This document shows positions 9,346 through 17,531 of a DNA stretch of 64,000 nt, one piece after another (position 1 is the stretch's first letter; every line of letters begins with the position of its first letter). The stretch lies in the NCBI GenBank assembly GCA_049841275.1, contig JASGDN010000055.1:62001-126000 (forward strand), given 5' to 3'. Made by a program: the position numbers and the translations under genes. The notes below the pieces were generated by a model, which saw only the letters and a list, made by a program, of their open reading frames with translations, did no database searches and was not told where the DNA came from. Source of the DNA: JASGDN01 sp049841275 (GTDB lineage Bacteria; Chloroflexota; Chloroflexia; Thermomicrobiales; UBA6265).

Positions 9346-11298
9346 ATGGCATCGATAGCCCAGCCGCGCGCTCGAACGATGGCGCGGCCAACCGTCAAGG
9401 CGAATACTGGCCTGTGGAGCTGGATCACCACCGTCGATCACAAGCGTCTCGGCCTGATGTACGGGGTGAGCGCGTTCTTCTTCTTCCTGCTTGGCGGGTT
9501 GGAGGCCCTCGTCATCCGCGCGCAGCTCGTGCGGCCGGACAACGATGTGGTGGGCGCGGCCCGCTACAACGAACTCTTCACCATGCACGGCACGACGATG
9601 ATCTTCCTCGCCGTCATGCCGCTCAGTGTCGCGTTCTTCAACTACATCATGCCGTTGCAGATCGGCGCGCGTGATGTGGCGTTCCCCCGGATGAACGCAT
9701 TCAGCTTCTGGCTGTTCATCGCGGGCGCCGTGATGCTGAACGTCAGCTGGTTCTTCAACGAGGCGCCGAACCAGGGCTGGTACGGCTATTCGCCGCTCAC
9801 CGACAAGGCCTGGAACCCGACGCACGCCGTCGACTTCTGGGTGCTTGGCCTCCAGATCCTCGGTGTGTCGTCGATGCTCGGTGCGTTCAACTTCATCGTC
9901 ACCGTCCTCAACATGCGGGCGCCTGGCGTCACGCTGATGCGGATGCCGATCTTCTCGTGGACCACGTTCGTCGTCTCGATCATGATCATCATGGCGTTCC
10001 CGGCGATCACCGTCGCCCTGATCCTGCTGATGATGGATCGGTTCGTGGGCACTGGCTTCTTCGCCACCGCCGCCGGCGGCGACCCGTTGCTGTGGCAGCA
10101 CCTCTTCTGGGTGTTCGGGCATCCCGAGGTCTATATCCTGGTTCTGCCGGCATTCGGCATCATCTCGGAGATCATCCCGACCTTCTCGCGCAAGCCCCTC
10201 TTCGGGTACGCCGTGATGGTCTACGCCACCTGCGCGATCGCCTTCCTTGGCTTCGCCGTGTGGGCACACCACATGTTCACCACGGGCCTCGGTCCCACGG
10301 CGAACTCGGTCTTCGCCGCAACGACGATGATCATCGCCATCCCGACCGGTGTGAAGATCTTCAACTGGATCGGCACGATGTGGCTCGGCCAGCTGAAGTT
10401 CACCACGCCGATGCTCTTTGCGGTCGGGCTCGTTTCCCAGTTCACGATTGGCGGCCTCTCCGGCGTCATGCACGCCTCGCCCCCGATCGACTCGCAGCAC
10501 AACGATTCCTACTTCGTCATCGCCCACTTCCACTACGTGCTCTTTGGCGGCGCGGTGTTTGGGCTGCTGGCGGCCATCATCTACTGGTTTCCGAAGTTTA
10601 CCGGGCGCCTGCTGAACGACTCCATCGGTCGCGTGAACTTCTGGCTGGTGTTCGTCGGGTTCAATGCCACCTTCTTCCCCATGCACTTCCTGGGGCTTGA
10701 GGGGATGCCCCGCCGCTATTACAGCTATGGCGAGGGGAGTGGCTGGTGGTTCTGGAATGCCGTCGTGAGTTTCGGCGCTCTGGTGCTCGGCGCTTCGATC
10801 CTGCTCTTCCTCTACAACATTGCATACAGCCTGAAGCGCGGGCAGGTCGCCGGCCCGAATCCGTGGGATGCCTCGACCCTGGAGTGGGCGACCAGTTCGC
10901 CACCGCCGGTCTACAACTTCGCGGTCATCCCGCATATTTCGCAGCGCGATCCGCTCTGGGCGGAGAAGTACGGCATCCATACCGAGGATTCCGAGGTCGA
11001 TATCACCCTGGCCGGCCGGGAGATCGGCGAGATCGAGGCCCCGGACGAGGATGAGCACGACCAGATGCGTCGCCGCCTGGCGACGGACGACACGGAACCG
11101 CTGCATATCCACATGCCGAATCCGTCGTGGTATCCCATCGTCGGCGCCATCGGCATGTTCCTGATGATGTTCGGGTTGATCACCGACAAGGCCGTGTTGT
11201 TCCAGCTCGGCCCGCTAGACATGACGGTGATGACGATCGTTGGTCTGCTGATGCTGCTCTTCAGCATCTTTGGCTGGTCGTTCGAGCCGGCAGAATAG
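9346..11298 (+). CDS. coxA: Cytochrome c oxidase subunit I
   Basis: Catalytic subunit reducing O2 at the haem a3/CuB site and pumping protons. Motifs include the HPEVYILVLPAFG helix with the proton-gating Glu of A1-type heme-copper oxidases, the CuB His pair in WAHHMF, the K-channel Lys in PTGVKIFNWIGTMW, and the two haem His in AHFHYVLFGG. The 650-residue product has a C-terminal extension beyond the twelve core helices: an acidic cytosolic linker, then two further hydrophobic segments (YPIVGAIGMFLMMFGLI and MTVMTIVGLLMLLFSIFGW). GTAGGAG precedes the ATG. A 103-bp gap separates it from coxB. Confidence 0.97.
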   Translation: MASIAQPRARTMARPTVKANTGLWSWITTVDHKRLGLMYGVSAFFFFLLGGLEALVIRAQLVRPDNDVVGAARYNELFTMHGTTMIFLAVMPLSVAFFNYIMPLQIGARDVAFPRMNAFSFWLFIAGAVMLNVSWFFNEAPNQGWYGYSPLTDKAWNPTHAVDFWVLGLQILGVSSMLGAFNFIVTVLNMRAPGVTLMRMPIFSWTTFVVSIMIIMAFPAITVALILLMMDRFVGTGFFATAAGGDPLLWQHLFWVFGHPEVYILVLPAFGIISEIIPTFSRKPLFGYAVMVYATCAIAFLGFAVWAHHMFTTGLGPTANSVFAATTMIIAIPTGVKIFNWIGTMWLGQLKFTTPMLFAVGLVSQFTIGGLSGVMHASPPIDSQHNDSYFVIAHFHYVLFGGAVFGLLAAIIYWFPKFTGRLLNDSIGRVNFWLVFVGFNATFFPMHFLGLEGMPRRYYSYGEGSGWWFWNAVVSFGALVLGASILLFLYNIAYSLKRGQVAGPNPWDASTLEWATSSPPPVYNFAVIPHISQRDPLWAEKYGIHTEDSEVDITLAGREIGEIEAPDEDEHDQMRRRLATDDTEPLHIHMPNPSWYPIVGAIGMFLMMFGLITDKAVLFQLGPLDMTVMTIVGLLMLLFSIFGWSFEPAE

Positions 11299-11304
11299 GA
11301 CGGT

Positions 11305-12042
11305 ATGCGCGCAATGGCACAGGCAGTTCTTACGCCGGAGGCCGAGGCCCAGACGCATGGGGCCGGCCACGACACCGGGCACGGTCACGATCATGCCGAA
11401 CACCCCACCAGCACGGGGATCAACAGCCGCAAGCTGTTGATGTGGCTCTTCCTCGCATCCGACTGCATGTTCTTCGGATCGTTGATCGCCACCTACATGA
11501 TCTATCGCAACAAGTCGCTCACGGGGCCGTATCCCCATGAGTTGATCGACATTCCATATACCTCCGTCAGCGCCTTCGTGCTGCTCATGAGTTCGCTGAC
11601 GATGGTGCTGGCGCTGGCGGCGCTGCAGAAGAACGATATCCGTGGCTCGCGCATCTGGATCGCCGCGACGGCGCTCCTGGGCACGGTCTTCCTCGGCGGC
11701 CAGTTCTTCGAGTTCACGGAGTTCCATCACGAAGGGCTATCGCTGCAGGGCAACATGTTCGGCGCGACGTTTTTCACGGTCACCGGATTCCACGGTGCTC
11801 ACGTCACCATCGGTGTGGTCTGGCTGCTGACGCTGCTGTGGGTCTCGCTGCGCGGGAACCTGAAGCAGGAGGACAGCCTCGACCTGGAGATCGCCGGTCT
11901 CTACTGGCACTTCGTCGACATTGTCTGGATCGTCATCTTCGTGATGATCTACCTGATCCCGTACGGCGAAACCGGCGAGGAACTTCACGAGACCACGGCG
12001 CACGTCTTCCGGACGGCACAGATGGTGCTCGGTATCTTCTAG
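11305..12042 (+). CDS. coxC: Cytochrome c oxidase subunit III
   Basis: Integral-membrane subunit III of the oxidase. After a His-rich N-terminus (GHDTGHGHDHAEH), five membrane helices follow, with family motifs WLFLASDCMFFGSLIATY, FTVTGFHGAHVTIGV and LYWHFVDIVWIVIF. The length of 245 residues matches the five-helix caa3-type form. The ATG is 6 bases after the coxA stop, with AGGA in between, so the genes are tightly coupled. An in-frame ATG at 11314 is an alternative start. Confidence 0.95.
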   Translation: MRAMAQAVLTPEAEAQTHGAGHDTGHGHDHAEHPTSTGINSRKLLMWLFLASDCMFFGSLIATYMIYRNKSLTGPYPHELIDIPYTSVSAFVLLMSSLTMVLALAALQKNDIRGSRIWIAATALLGTVFLGGQFFEFTEFHHEGLSLQGNMFGATFFTVTGFHGAHVTIGVVWLLTLLWVSLRGNLKQEDSLDLEIAGLYWHFVDIVWIVIFVMIYLIPYGETGEELHETTAHVFRTAQMVLGIF

Positions 12043-12060
12043 GATTCGGGTGGGCGACGG

Positions 12061-12091
12061 TTCCTCCCGGCGGTTTTGCCGCCGGGAGGAA
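12061..12091 (+). promoter_or_regulatory. Intercistronic hairpin between coxC and ctaF
   Basis: A perfect 13-bp GC-rich stem (12061-12073 with 12079-12091) and a TTTTG loop, 19 bases after the coxC stop and 25 before the ctaF start. There is no T tract. It may protect the upstream mRNA or partly terminate, which would lower ctaF and ctaG output. Confidence 0.5.
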
Positions 12092-12115
12092 CGCAAGAGG
12101 AGAGAGAGGACCAGC

Positions 12116-12478
12116 GTGGCACAGCATGCGCAATCGCTCCCCGGTACGCACGAGGCCGGACACGAGCATCCCAGCGAGGCGGCCTATATCCGGATCGCGG
12201 TGATCCTGGCGATCATCACGATCGTGGAGGTTGCCATCTACTACATCGACAAGGAAGCATCCTGGCTGATTCCGGCGCTGATGGTGCTCGGAACCGCGAA
12301 GTTCATCCTCGTCGTGGCGTATTTCATGCACCTCAAGTTCGATGATAGCCGCCTCGCGCTGATCTTCAGTGGCGGCATGGTGCTGGCTCTCGGAACATTC
12401 GTCGGCCTCTTCGTGCTAATGCATTTCCACAAGGCCATCGAATTCACGGCGTTCATGACCTCCGCGACGCGGCCGTAG
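12116..12478 (+). CDS. ctaF: Cytochrome c oxidase subunit IV (prokaryotic type)
   Basis: A small membrane subunit of about 120 residues. It has a polar His-rich N-terminus followed by three hydrophobic helices (IRIAVILAIITIVEVAIYYI, WLIPALMVLGTAKFILVVAYF and LIFSGGMVLALGTFVGLFVL). The MHLKFD motif after helix 2 is typical of the COX4/CyoD-like family. The GTG start at 12116 has AGGAGAGAGAGGA just upstream; an upstream in-frame reading is Arg-rich and unconvincing. Its place after coxC is standard for caa3 operons. Confidence 0.9.
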   Translation: MAQHAQSLPGTHEAGHEHPSEAAYIRIAVILAIITIVEVAIYYIDKEASWLIPALMVLGTAKFILVVAYFMHLKFDDSRLALIFSGGMVLALGTFVGLFVLMHFHKAIEFTAFMTSATRP

Positions 12479-12538
12479 TCCCGCCGGTCCAATGCTCGTT
12501 TTCGGTCATGCCGGACACTGACGACCGTTGGAACTCCA

Positions 12539-12565
12539 GGCCCGATCGCCGCCGGTGATCGGGCC
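12539..12565 (+). terminator. Hairpin between ctaF and ctaG
   Basis: Perfect 9-bp arms (GGCCCGATC and GATCGGGCC) around a 9-nt loop, 60 bp after the ctaF stop. Without a T tract it may be a weak or partial terminator within the operon. Confidence 0.45.
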
Positions 12566-12614
12566 GCTGTCTTGGTCGAACCCGCTCTCATCCAATCCCG
12601 CCAGGACTGTTCGC

Positions 12615-13538
12615 ATGCCAGGTCTCATCCCCTACATTCCGTTGCTGCATGGCGGCACGCCACCGACCGGCGGCTGGTATAGCCACTGGGTGCTGGAGCC
12701 GGCTACCGGCCTCTATCTCTTCGCCGTCACGGCGGTGTACCTGCTCTGGGTCGGCCCGTTGAACCGGCAACGCCCCGGCGCGGACCAGCGGCCCGTGCAG
12801 CCGAGCGAGATCCGGTTCTTCCTGCTGGGATCGCTCTCCGCGCTCGTGGCGTTGGGGCCGCCGCTCGATGATTGGGCGGGCTTCTTCTTCGTCAGCGCGC
12901 ACATGCTGCAACATCTGATCCTGATGTTCGTCACCGCGCCGCTGTGGTTGCTCGGTATCCCGGCGTGGGTCTACCGGCCGATCTTCGATCATCCCGTCGC
13001 GGGCGTGATCTTCCGCAAGGTGTTTTCGTTCGTGCCGGCCTTCTTCATCTCCTCGATGCTGATGGTCATCTGGCACATTCCGGTCATCTACGACGCTGCG
13101 GTGCGGCACAACGCGATCCATGCCATCCAGCATCAGGGGTTCCTGCTTGCCGGTGTGTTCATGTTCTGGCCGGTGCTGAGCAAGGTGCCCGAAGCGCCGC
13201 AGCTCTCGCCACCGCTGAAATGCCTCTACATCTTCCTGCTCACGCTTCCCAGTGGCATCATCGGTGCATTCATTACCTATGCCGGTCCCGGCCTCTATAG
13301 CGCCTACGACGATGTCGGCTGGAAGCCGTGGGGTATGGGTGTGAAGACCGATCAGGAACTGGCCGGCCTCATGATGTGGGTGGGGATGAACGCCATCCTG
13401 CTCATCATGGTTACGGTGATCTTCCTGCGGTGGGCGAACAGCCAGGAGCGCGCCGACCGGGAGCAGGCCGCGATGGCATCCACGTGCCGGAGGGGAACGG
13501 TTCCGGCCGGGCCAGCGAAGGAGTCTCGCCCAGCCTGA
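12615..13538 (+). CDS. ctaG: Cytochrome c oxidase assembly factor CtaG (caa3 type)
   Basis: A multi-pass membrane protein of 307 residues from the caa3_CtaG family, needed for maturation of the oxidase, probably its CuB site. Seven or so hydrophobic segments are visible, with the family-typical GGWYSHWVLEPATG near the N-terminus, the FVSAHMLQHLILMFVTAPLWLLG helix (conserved His), and WHIPVIYDAA. The ATG at 12615 has AGGA upstream; longer readings are not hydrophobic. It is the fifth gene of the oxidase operon. Confidence 0.9.
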   Translation: MPGLIPYIPLLHGGTPPTGGWYSHWVLEPATGLYLFAVTAVYLLWVGPLNRQRPGADQRPVQPSEIRFFLLGSLSALVALGPPLDDWAGFFFVSAHMLQHLILMFVTAPLWLLGIPAWVYRPIFDHPVAGVIFRKVFSFVPAFFISSMLMVIWHIPVIYDAAVRHNAIHAIQHQGFLLAGVFMFWPVLSKVPEAPQLSPPLKCLYIFLLTLPSGIIGAFITYAGPGLYSAYDDVGWKPWGMGVKTDQELAGLMMWVGMNAILLIMVTVIFLRWANSQERADREQAAMASTCRRGTVPAGPAKESRPA

Positions 13539-13584
13539 TGCATCGTCGCCGTGGGATTGCCTCTCGGCGGCAAGGAGTTCCGAT

Positions 13585-14049
13585 ATGGGAGCCTCCATTC
13601 CATCCAGCACACCATTCCCGCCCCAGGAGCCAGCGCACGCCCGTGCCGAGCGGCGGGCGCTGGAGGCCCTCGAACGCGAGCGCAAGGAGGAAGCCGATGC
13701 CCGCAGGACTGTCTGGGCATTTGTGTGGACGGTGTTCGCATTCAAGATCGTGACCGTGCTTATCATCCTCTACGTGGCGTCGGGTTCCGGAGAGAGCATC
13801 GGGATGACGCTGGCGACCACCTGGTATTGGTTCATCATTCCCGGCTTCGCCCTCGCTGGTCCGCTACTCTACCGATGGCGGCTCATTACCCAGCGGCGGC
13901 GGCGCAGCCAGCTCCGCAGCGCCGAATGGATGGTTGGGGACGCCGGGAGGACGGGGGCCGATCCGGCTGCAGCGACACCGGCATTCGACCCGAACCAGAT
14001 CCAGATCGTCATACACCGGCCCGATGGCCTGCTCCCTCCCGGCTCATGA
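13585..14049 (+). CDS. Uncharacterised membrane protein behind the oxidase operon
   Basis: A 154-residue protein with a charged coiled N-terminus (about residues 18-42, Ala/Glu/Arg-rich) and two membrane helices (WAFVWTVFAFKIVTVLIILYVA and TTWYWFIIPGFALAGPLLYRW). A basic stretch (RRRRSQLR) and a polar C-terminal tail follow. AAGGAG lies 8 bases before the ATG. It starts 46 bp after ctaG on the same strand and is likely co-transcribed. I do not recognise the family; an accessory role in oxidase assembly is inferred from position only. Confidence 0.7.
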   Translation: MGASIPSSTPFPPQEPAHARAERRALEALERERKEEADARRTVWAFVWTVFAFKIVTVLIILYVASGSGESIGMTLATTWYWFIIPGFALAGPLLYRWRLITQRRRRSQLRSAEWMVGDAGRTGADPAAATPAFDPNQIQIVIHRPDGLLPPGS

Positions 14050-14180
14050 TGGCCACGTGAGGGGCGCGGTGTGCATGCACGGGTTGCTGCCTGAAATGCC
14101 GGACGGCGACTGGACATTTCGCCGCCCTGATCGGAAACTGATATTGGTTGAACGTGGGATGTGTTGGGGAGACAGAGACG

Positions 14181-14807
14181 ATGCAAATCCGGCAGAAGTT
14201 CATCGATCCGTTGGTGGTTCCGATCGTCATCTTCGCGGTGACGGGGCTCCTGATCGTGGGGATCGGCAAGACGGTCCTTTCGGTGCATGAGCCGGGCGTG
14301 AAGGACCGGTTCGGGCGCCCGGAACTTTGGGTGGCGCTCGGCGCGGCGTTGCTGGTTATCGCGGTCGGTGCGTTCCTTTCCAGGCGGCCGCACAAGGGAT
14401 CGCGCATGGAGCAGCCGCTGGCGATCGGCTCCTCGCCGATGCTGGGGCATGACACCTACATGGCGCAGCCGGTTCCCGTCGAGGCGCGGGTTGGTTCGCT
14501 TGGCACGGTCGATGATGTCGCCGAGGGCTTCACGCTCTATGCGCTCAGTGGGCCGATCGCGCAGGTTGTCGGCAAGGAGCCGGGCGGTACCGATCGGGGC
14601 AAGACCTTCGCCGGTTTTCTCCACGCACGGGGCATCGGCGGCGCCAGCAATCACCTGTGGGTGCCTTTCGAGGCAGTGACCGAGGTGTACCCGCAGGCGC
14701 GAACGGCCTTCCTCTCGATCCGTGGCGATGAGACCGAGGCTTTCGGCTGGACCAATCCGCCGGCCAGTGTCAGCAGGACGGCTTCTCGCGGCGGGCACGG
14801 TCACTAG
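14181..14807 (+). CDS. Uncharacterised membrane-anchored protein with PRC-barrel-like C-terminal domain
   Basis: The 208-residue product has two N-terminal hydrophobic helices (VVPIVIFAVTGLLIVGIGKTV and WVALGAALLVIAVGAFL). A soluble C-terminal region follows, beginning ARVGSLGTVDDVAEGFTLYA and ending in a His-rich GGHGH. The Gly-turn pattern and LWVPFEAVTEVY resemble DUF2171/PRC-barrel-like sequences, a tentative link. GGGGA precedes the ATG at 14181. It is the last gene before a strong hairpin, so it probably ends the oxidase transcript. Its function is unknown. Confidence 0.65.
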   Translation: MQIRQKFIDPLVVPIVIFAVTGLLIVGIGKTVLSVHEPGVKDRFGRPELWVALGAALLVIAVGAFLSRRPHKGSRMEQPLAIGSSPMLGHDTYMAQPVPVEARVGSLGTVDDVAEGFTLYALSGPIAQVVGKEPGGTDRGKTFAGFLHARGIGGASNHLWVPFEAVTEVYPQARTAFLSIRGDETEAFGWTNPPASVSRTASRGGHGH

Positions 14808-14829
14808 GATCCTATGGGGAGACGATCTC

Positions 14830-14873
14830 CCGTCGGAACGCCCATCTCCACGTGGAGATGGGCGTTCCGACGG
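14830..14873 (+). terminator. Strong hairpin terminator at the end of the oxidase gene group
   Basis: A perfect 21-bp stem (14830-14850 with 14853-14873) and a 2-nt centre, 22 bp after the last gene of the group. TTTCC follows on the plus strand. Confidence 0.75.
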
Positions 14874-14969
14874 TTTCCAGGATGTCGGGTCTGTGGCATC
14901 CTGACCCGGATGGTTCGCGAGGATGCACGCATGCTTGGGCCGGGACGCCCGGCGGAGGAACAGGACGAC

Positions 14970-16232
14970 ATGGCAACGCAATACGTGACGAACGGGACGC
15001 TCTTCGACGGGACCGGCGCCGACCTGGTGCCAGATGCCGCACTGGTCATCACCGATGGGAAGATCGAGGCGGTGGGGCCGCGCGTTGCGGTGCCGCAACC
15101 GGAAGGGGCGGCGGTGGTCGATGCCCAGGGTGGCTACATCCTGCCCGGTATCATCGACGCGCACGTTCACCTGATGTTCGAGGCGGGCGACCCGATGACG
15201 GCGGTGACGACACCGTTCTCCTACAATTTCTACCAGGCTATGACCTACATGCGGCGCACCGTCGAGTGTGGGGTCACGACAGTCCGTGACGCCGCCGGGA
15301 CCGATGCCGGAACCAAGAAGGCCGTGGAGGACGGGCTCTTCCTCGGACCGCGCATGCAGATCAGTATCACGGCGCTCAGCACCACGGGCGGTCACGGCGA
15401 CGGCTGGAATCTCTCCGGGATCGACCTGCCGTTGATGGTCGACTATCCGGGCATGCCGAATTGCATCGTCGATGGCGAGGAAGCTGTCCGGAAGAAGGTG
15501 CGCGAGGTGCTGCGCGCCGGGGCGGAAGTCATCAAGGTCTGCTCCACTGGCGGCGTGATGAGCCCGACCGATCATCCGGAGTTCACCCAGTTCTCAATCG
15601 AGGAACTGAAGGTGATGGTGCAGGAGGCCCACTTCCGCAAGGGCATCCGGGTAATGTCGCATGCCCAAGGTGCAGAGGGTATCAAGAACGCGATCAAGGC
15701 GGGCATCCATTCGATCGAGCATGGCATGTTCATCGATGACGAGGCCCTGGAGCTGATGCTGGAGCATGGCACGTTCCTCGTCCCGACACTGGTCGCGCCG
15801 GTTGGGGTGATCGAGCAGGCTGCGGAGACCGGCAGGATGCCGGAATACGCGCTTCGCAAGGCCCAGGAAACCATCGACGCGCACCGCGAGAGCATCGCCA
15901 AGGCGTATCGGGCGGGGGTGAAGATCGCGATGGGCACCGACGCTGGCGTCGTGCCGCACGGGACGAACCTCCGCGAACTCGGGTTGATGGCGGACCTGGG
16001 GATGACGCCGATGGACGTGCTGGTGGCGTCCACGAAGGTCGCGGCAGAATGCCTTGGTTGGGAGGATCGCGTTGGCACGCTGGAGGCCGGCAAGTTCGGT
16101 GACGCGATCATCACGCCGGTCAACCCGCTGGACCATATCCATGACTTGGCGAACACTGCCAACGTCGCGGTGGTCATCAAGGGGGGCGAGATCGTGAAGG
16201 ACCTGCGCGAGGCCGTTCCCGCTGTCGCGTAG
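14970..16232 (+). CDS. Metal-dependent amidohydrolase (imidazolonepropionase / Xaa-Pro dipeptidase-like)
   Basis: A 420-residue amidohydrolase with a TIM-barrel metal site: HxH at His65/His67 (IIDAHVHLMF), the candidate carboxylated Lys189 (EVIKVCSTGG), His231 (MSHAQG), His251 (SIEHGMF) and Asp324 (GTDAGVVPHG). This pattern fits the binuclear prolidase/imidazolonepropionase-like group that cleaves amide bonds in small peptides or cyclic amides; the substrate is not evident. The ATG at 14970 follows GGAGG. It stands alone between two strong hairpins. Confidence 0.88.
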   Translation: MATQYVTNGTLFDGTGADLVPDAALVITDGKIEAVGPRVAVPQPEGAAVVDAQGGYILPGIIDAHVHLMFEAGDPMTAVTTPFSYNFYQAMTYMRRTVECGVTTVRDAAGTDAGTKKAVEDGLFLGPRMQISITALSTTGGHGDGWNLSGIDLPLMVDYPGMPNCIVDGEEAVRKKVREVLRAGAEVIKVCSTGGVMSPTDHPEFTQFSIEELKVMVQEAHFRKGIRVMSHAQGAEGIKNAIKAGIHSIEHGMFIDDEALELMLEHGTFLVPTLVAPVGVIEQAAETGRMPEYALRKAQETIDAHRESIAKAYRAGVKIAMGTDAGVVPHGTNLRELGLMADLGMTPMDVLVASTKVAAECLGWEDRVGTLEAGKFGDAIITPVNPLDHIHDLANTANVAVVIKGGEIVKDLREAVPAVA

Positions 16233-16317
16233 GGCGGACAGGTGAGTGGGCGAGGCGCCGCTTGGGTGTCCAGCCGCCACATGACTGCTTTGCCAGAGGA
16301 CTCGGGAGCGTGAGAGC

Positions 16318-16359
16318 GACACCGCCGGACGCGCAGGATAACGCGCGTCCGGCGGTGTC
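16318..16359. terminator. Bidirectional hairpin terminator
   Basis: A perfect 17-bp stem (16318-16334 with 16343-16359) and an 8-nt loop lie between the convergent amidohydrolase and sucrase/ferredoxin-like genes. TTCGTG follows on the plus strand. Confidence 0.75.
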
Positions 16360-16379
16360 TTCGTGAGGCGAAGGGGGCG

Positions 16380-17420
16380 TCAGTCCGCGACGGATGCTTC
16401 CGGGTCGCGGTCGAGGATACCGCCTGCCGGGGAGACCGACTTCACCTCGCACCGGAATTGCTGCGCGTCGTGCATCTCCTCGCTCGATGAGCTCCCCATC
16501 GTGGAGATCGTTCCATTCGGGATGACGTCGATGGTGATGCTGCCCATTTCACCGCCCGGATGGCAGTAGGCAAGGGTGATCGTTCCTTCGATGGCGTTTG
16601 CATCTTCGGGCGCCCCGGTGGCTTGTACGGTGCACTCGGTCCACGCCCATCCGCCCCGGCGGAACGCCTCACCCTCCGCGACCTGTTCGAGGGTGTGTGG
16701 CAGCATGGCCCACCCGCGATAGGCCTTGCGCATTTCTGAGGTCGGCTGGTCGTGGTTGATCAGTCCGCTCAGGTGCGCTCCCTTCAGCCGGCCCCAGTAG
16801 CGGCCGGATGGCATCTCCAGCACTGTTGCCGCGAAGCGGTGACCGCCGAAGTGCGTGCAGCGCCAGAGACGGGTGTTCGTCCCGGATTCGGCGGCAATGG
16901 CCTTCAATGCGCGATATACCGGGTAGCCGAACTTCGCACAGCAGGCATCGATTGCCCCGTGCGTGCAGACGAGGAAGTCCCGCTGATCGTCCGCCCGTTC
17001 GATCCGGAAGGGGGTCAGGGCTGAATCCGTCTCGTCATCCACGAAGCGGGCGAGCAGGTCCACCAGGCGGTCGTAGGGGAACAGGAACTCGCGGGCAGCA
17101 TATCCTGACGATGGCGCTGGAGCCTGGTCGAAGACGAGGACGCGCGTGTGCCCCTGAACGGAGACATCGGGGTCCGGGGCCATGCCGAGGATGCCCCAAT
17201 AGATGCCTTTCGCGTAGAGCCCATAGACGAAGTCCTTCAGCCCTGGCGGCACGTTGGTGCCGGAGAGCACCTCGTAGGGCCAGGGGAGAGGCAGTTCGCA
17301 CGCGATATACCGCGATGTGGACCAGGCCGAACCAATGGTATCCTCGCCGCTGGCTTCCGAAACCAGCGAACAAAGCTGGACTTTGGGGCGAGCGTCAGGG
17401 GCAGTCGAAGATGCACTCAC
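16380..17420 (-). CDS. Sucrase/ferredoxin-like family protein
   Basis: A 346-residue protein of the sucraseferredoxin-like (thioredoxin-fold ferredoxin) family. The diagnostic C-terminal motifs are present: VCTHGAIDACCAKFGYPVY and RLWRCTHFGGHRFAATVLEM, which supply the cysteines and histidines expected to bind a [2Fe-2S] cluster. The N-terminal half (CSLVSEASGEDTIGSAW, then CELPLPWP) is also family-typical. A redox role is inferred from the family; no substrate is known. The GTG start at 17420 has GGAG about 7 bases upstream. It is divergent from the P-loop kinase, with a perfect palindrome between them. Confidence 0.85.
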   Translation of the reverse strand: MSASSTAPDARPKVQLCSLVSEASGEDTIGSAWSTSRYIACELPLPWPYEVLSGTNVPPGLKDFVYGLYAKGIYWGILGMAPDPDVSVQGHTRVLVFDQAPAPSSGYAAREFLFPYDRLVDLLARFVDDETDSALTPFRIERADDQRDFLVCTHGAIDACCAKFGYPVYRALKAIAAESGTNTRLWRCTHFGGHRFAATVLEMPSGRYWGRLKGAHLSGLINHDQPTSEMRKAYRGWAMLPHTLEQVAEGEAFRRGGWAWTECTVQATGAPEDANAIEGTITLAYCHPGGEMGSITIDVIPNGTISTMGSSSSEEMHDAQQFRCEVKSVSPAGGILDRDPEASVAD

Positions 17421-17438
17421 AGGGATGCTCCGGCAACC

Positions 17439-17465
17439 GGAATCGACGGGACTCCCGTCGATTCC
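17439..17465. promoter_or_regulatory. Perfect 27-bp palindrome between divergent genes, candidate operator
   Basis: Arms GGAATCGACGGGA (17439-17451) and its exact complement (17453-17465) flank a single centre base. It lies 19 bp from the minus-strand start and 67 bp from the plus-strand start, where a repressor site would be expected. The alternative is a cruciform or RNA hairpin. Confidence 0.5.
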
Positions 17466-17531
17466 TGAGCAAGAAAGTCGGATACCATCCTACACGATGA
17501 TCGCCGCGCATGCGGACGAAACGGAGATGAG

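Noticed and set aside
9037..11112. A 691-codon minus-strand open frame opposite coxA
   Set aside because: Shadow of coxA: charged, repetitive composition and no family motif, while the plus strand encodes all catalytic residues of subunit I.
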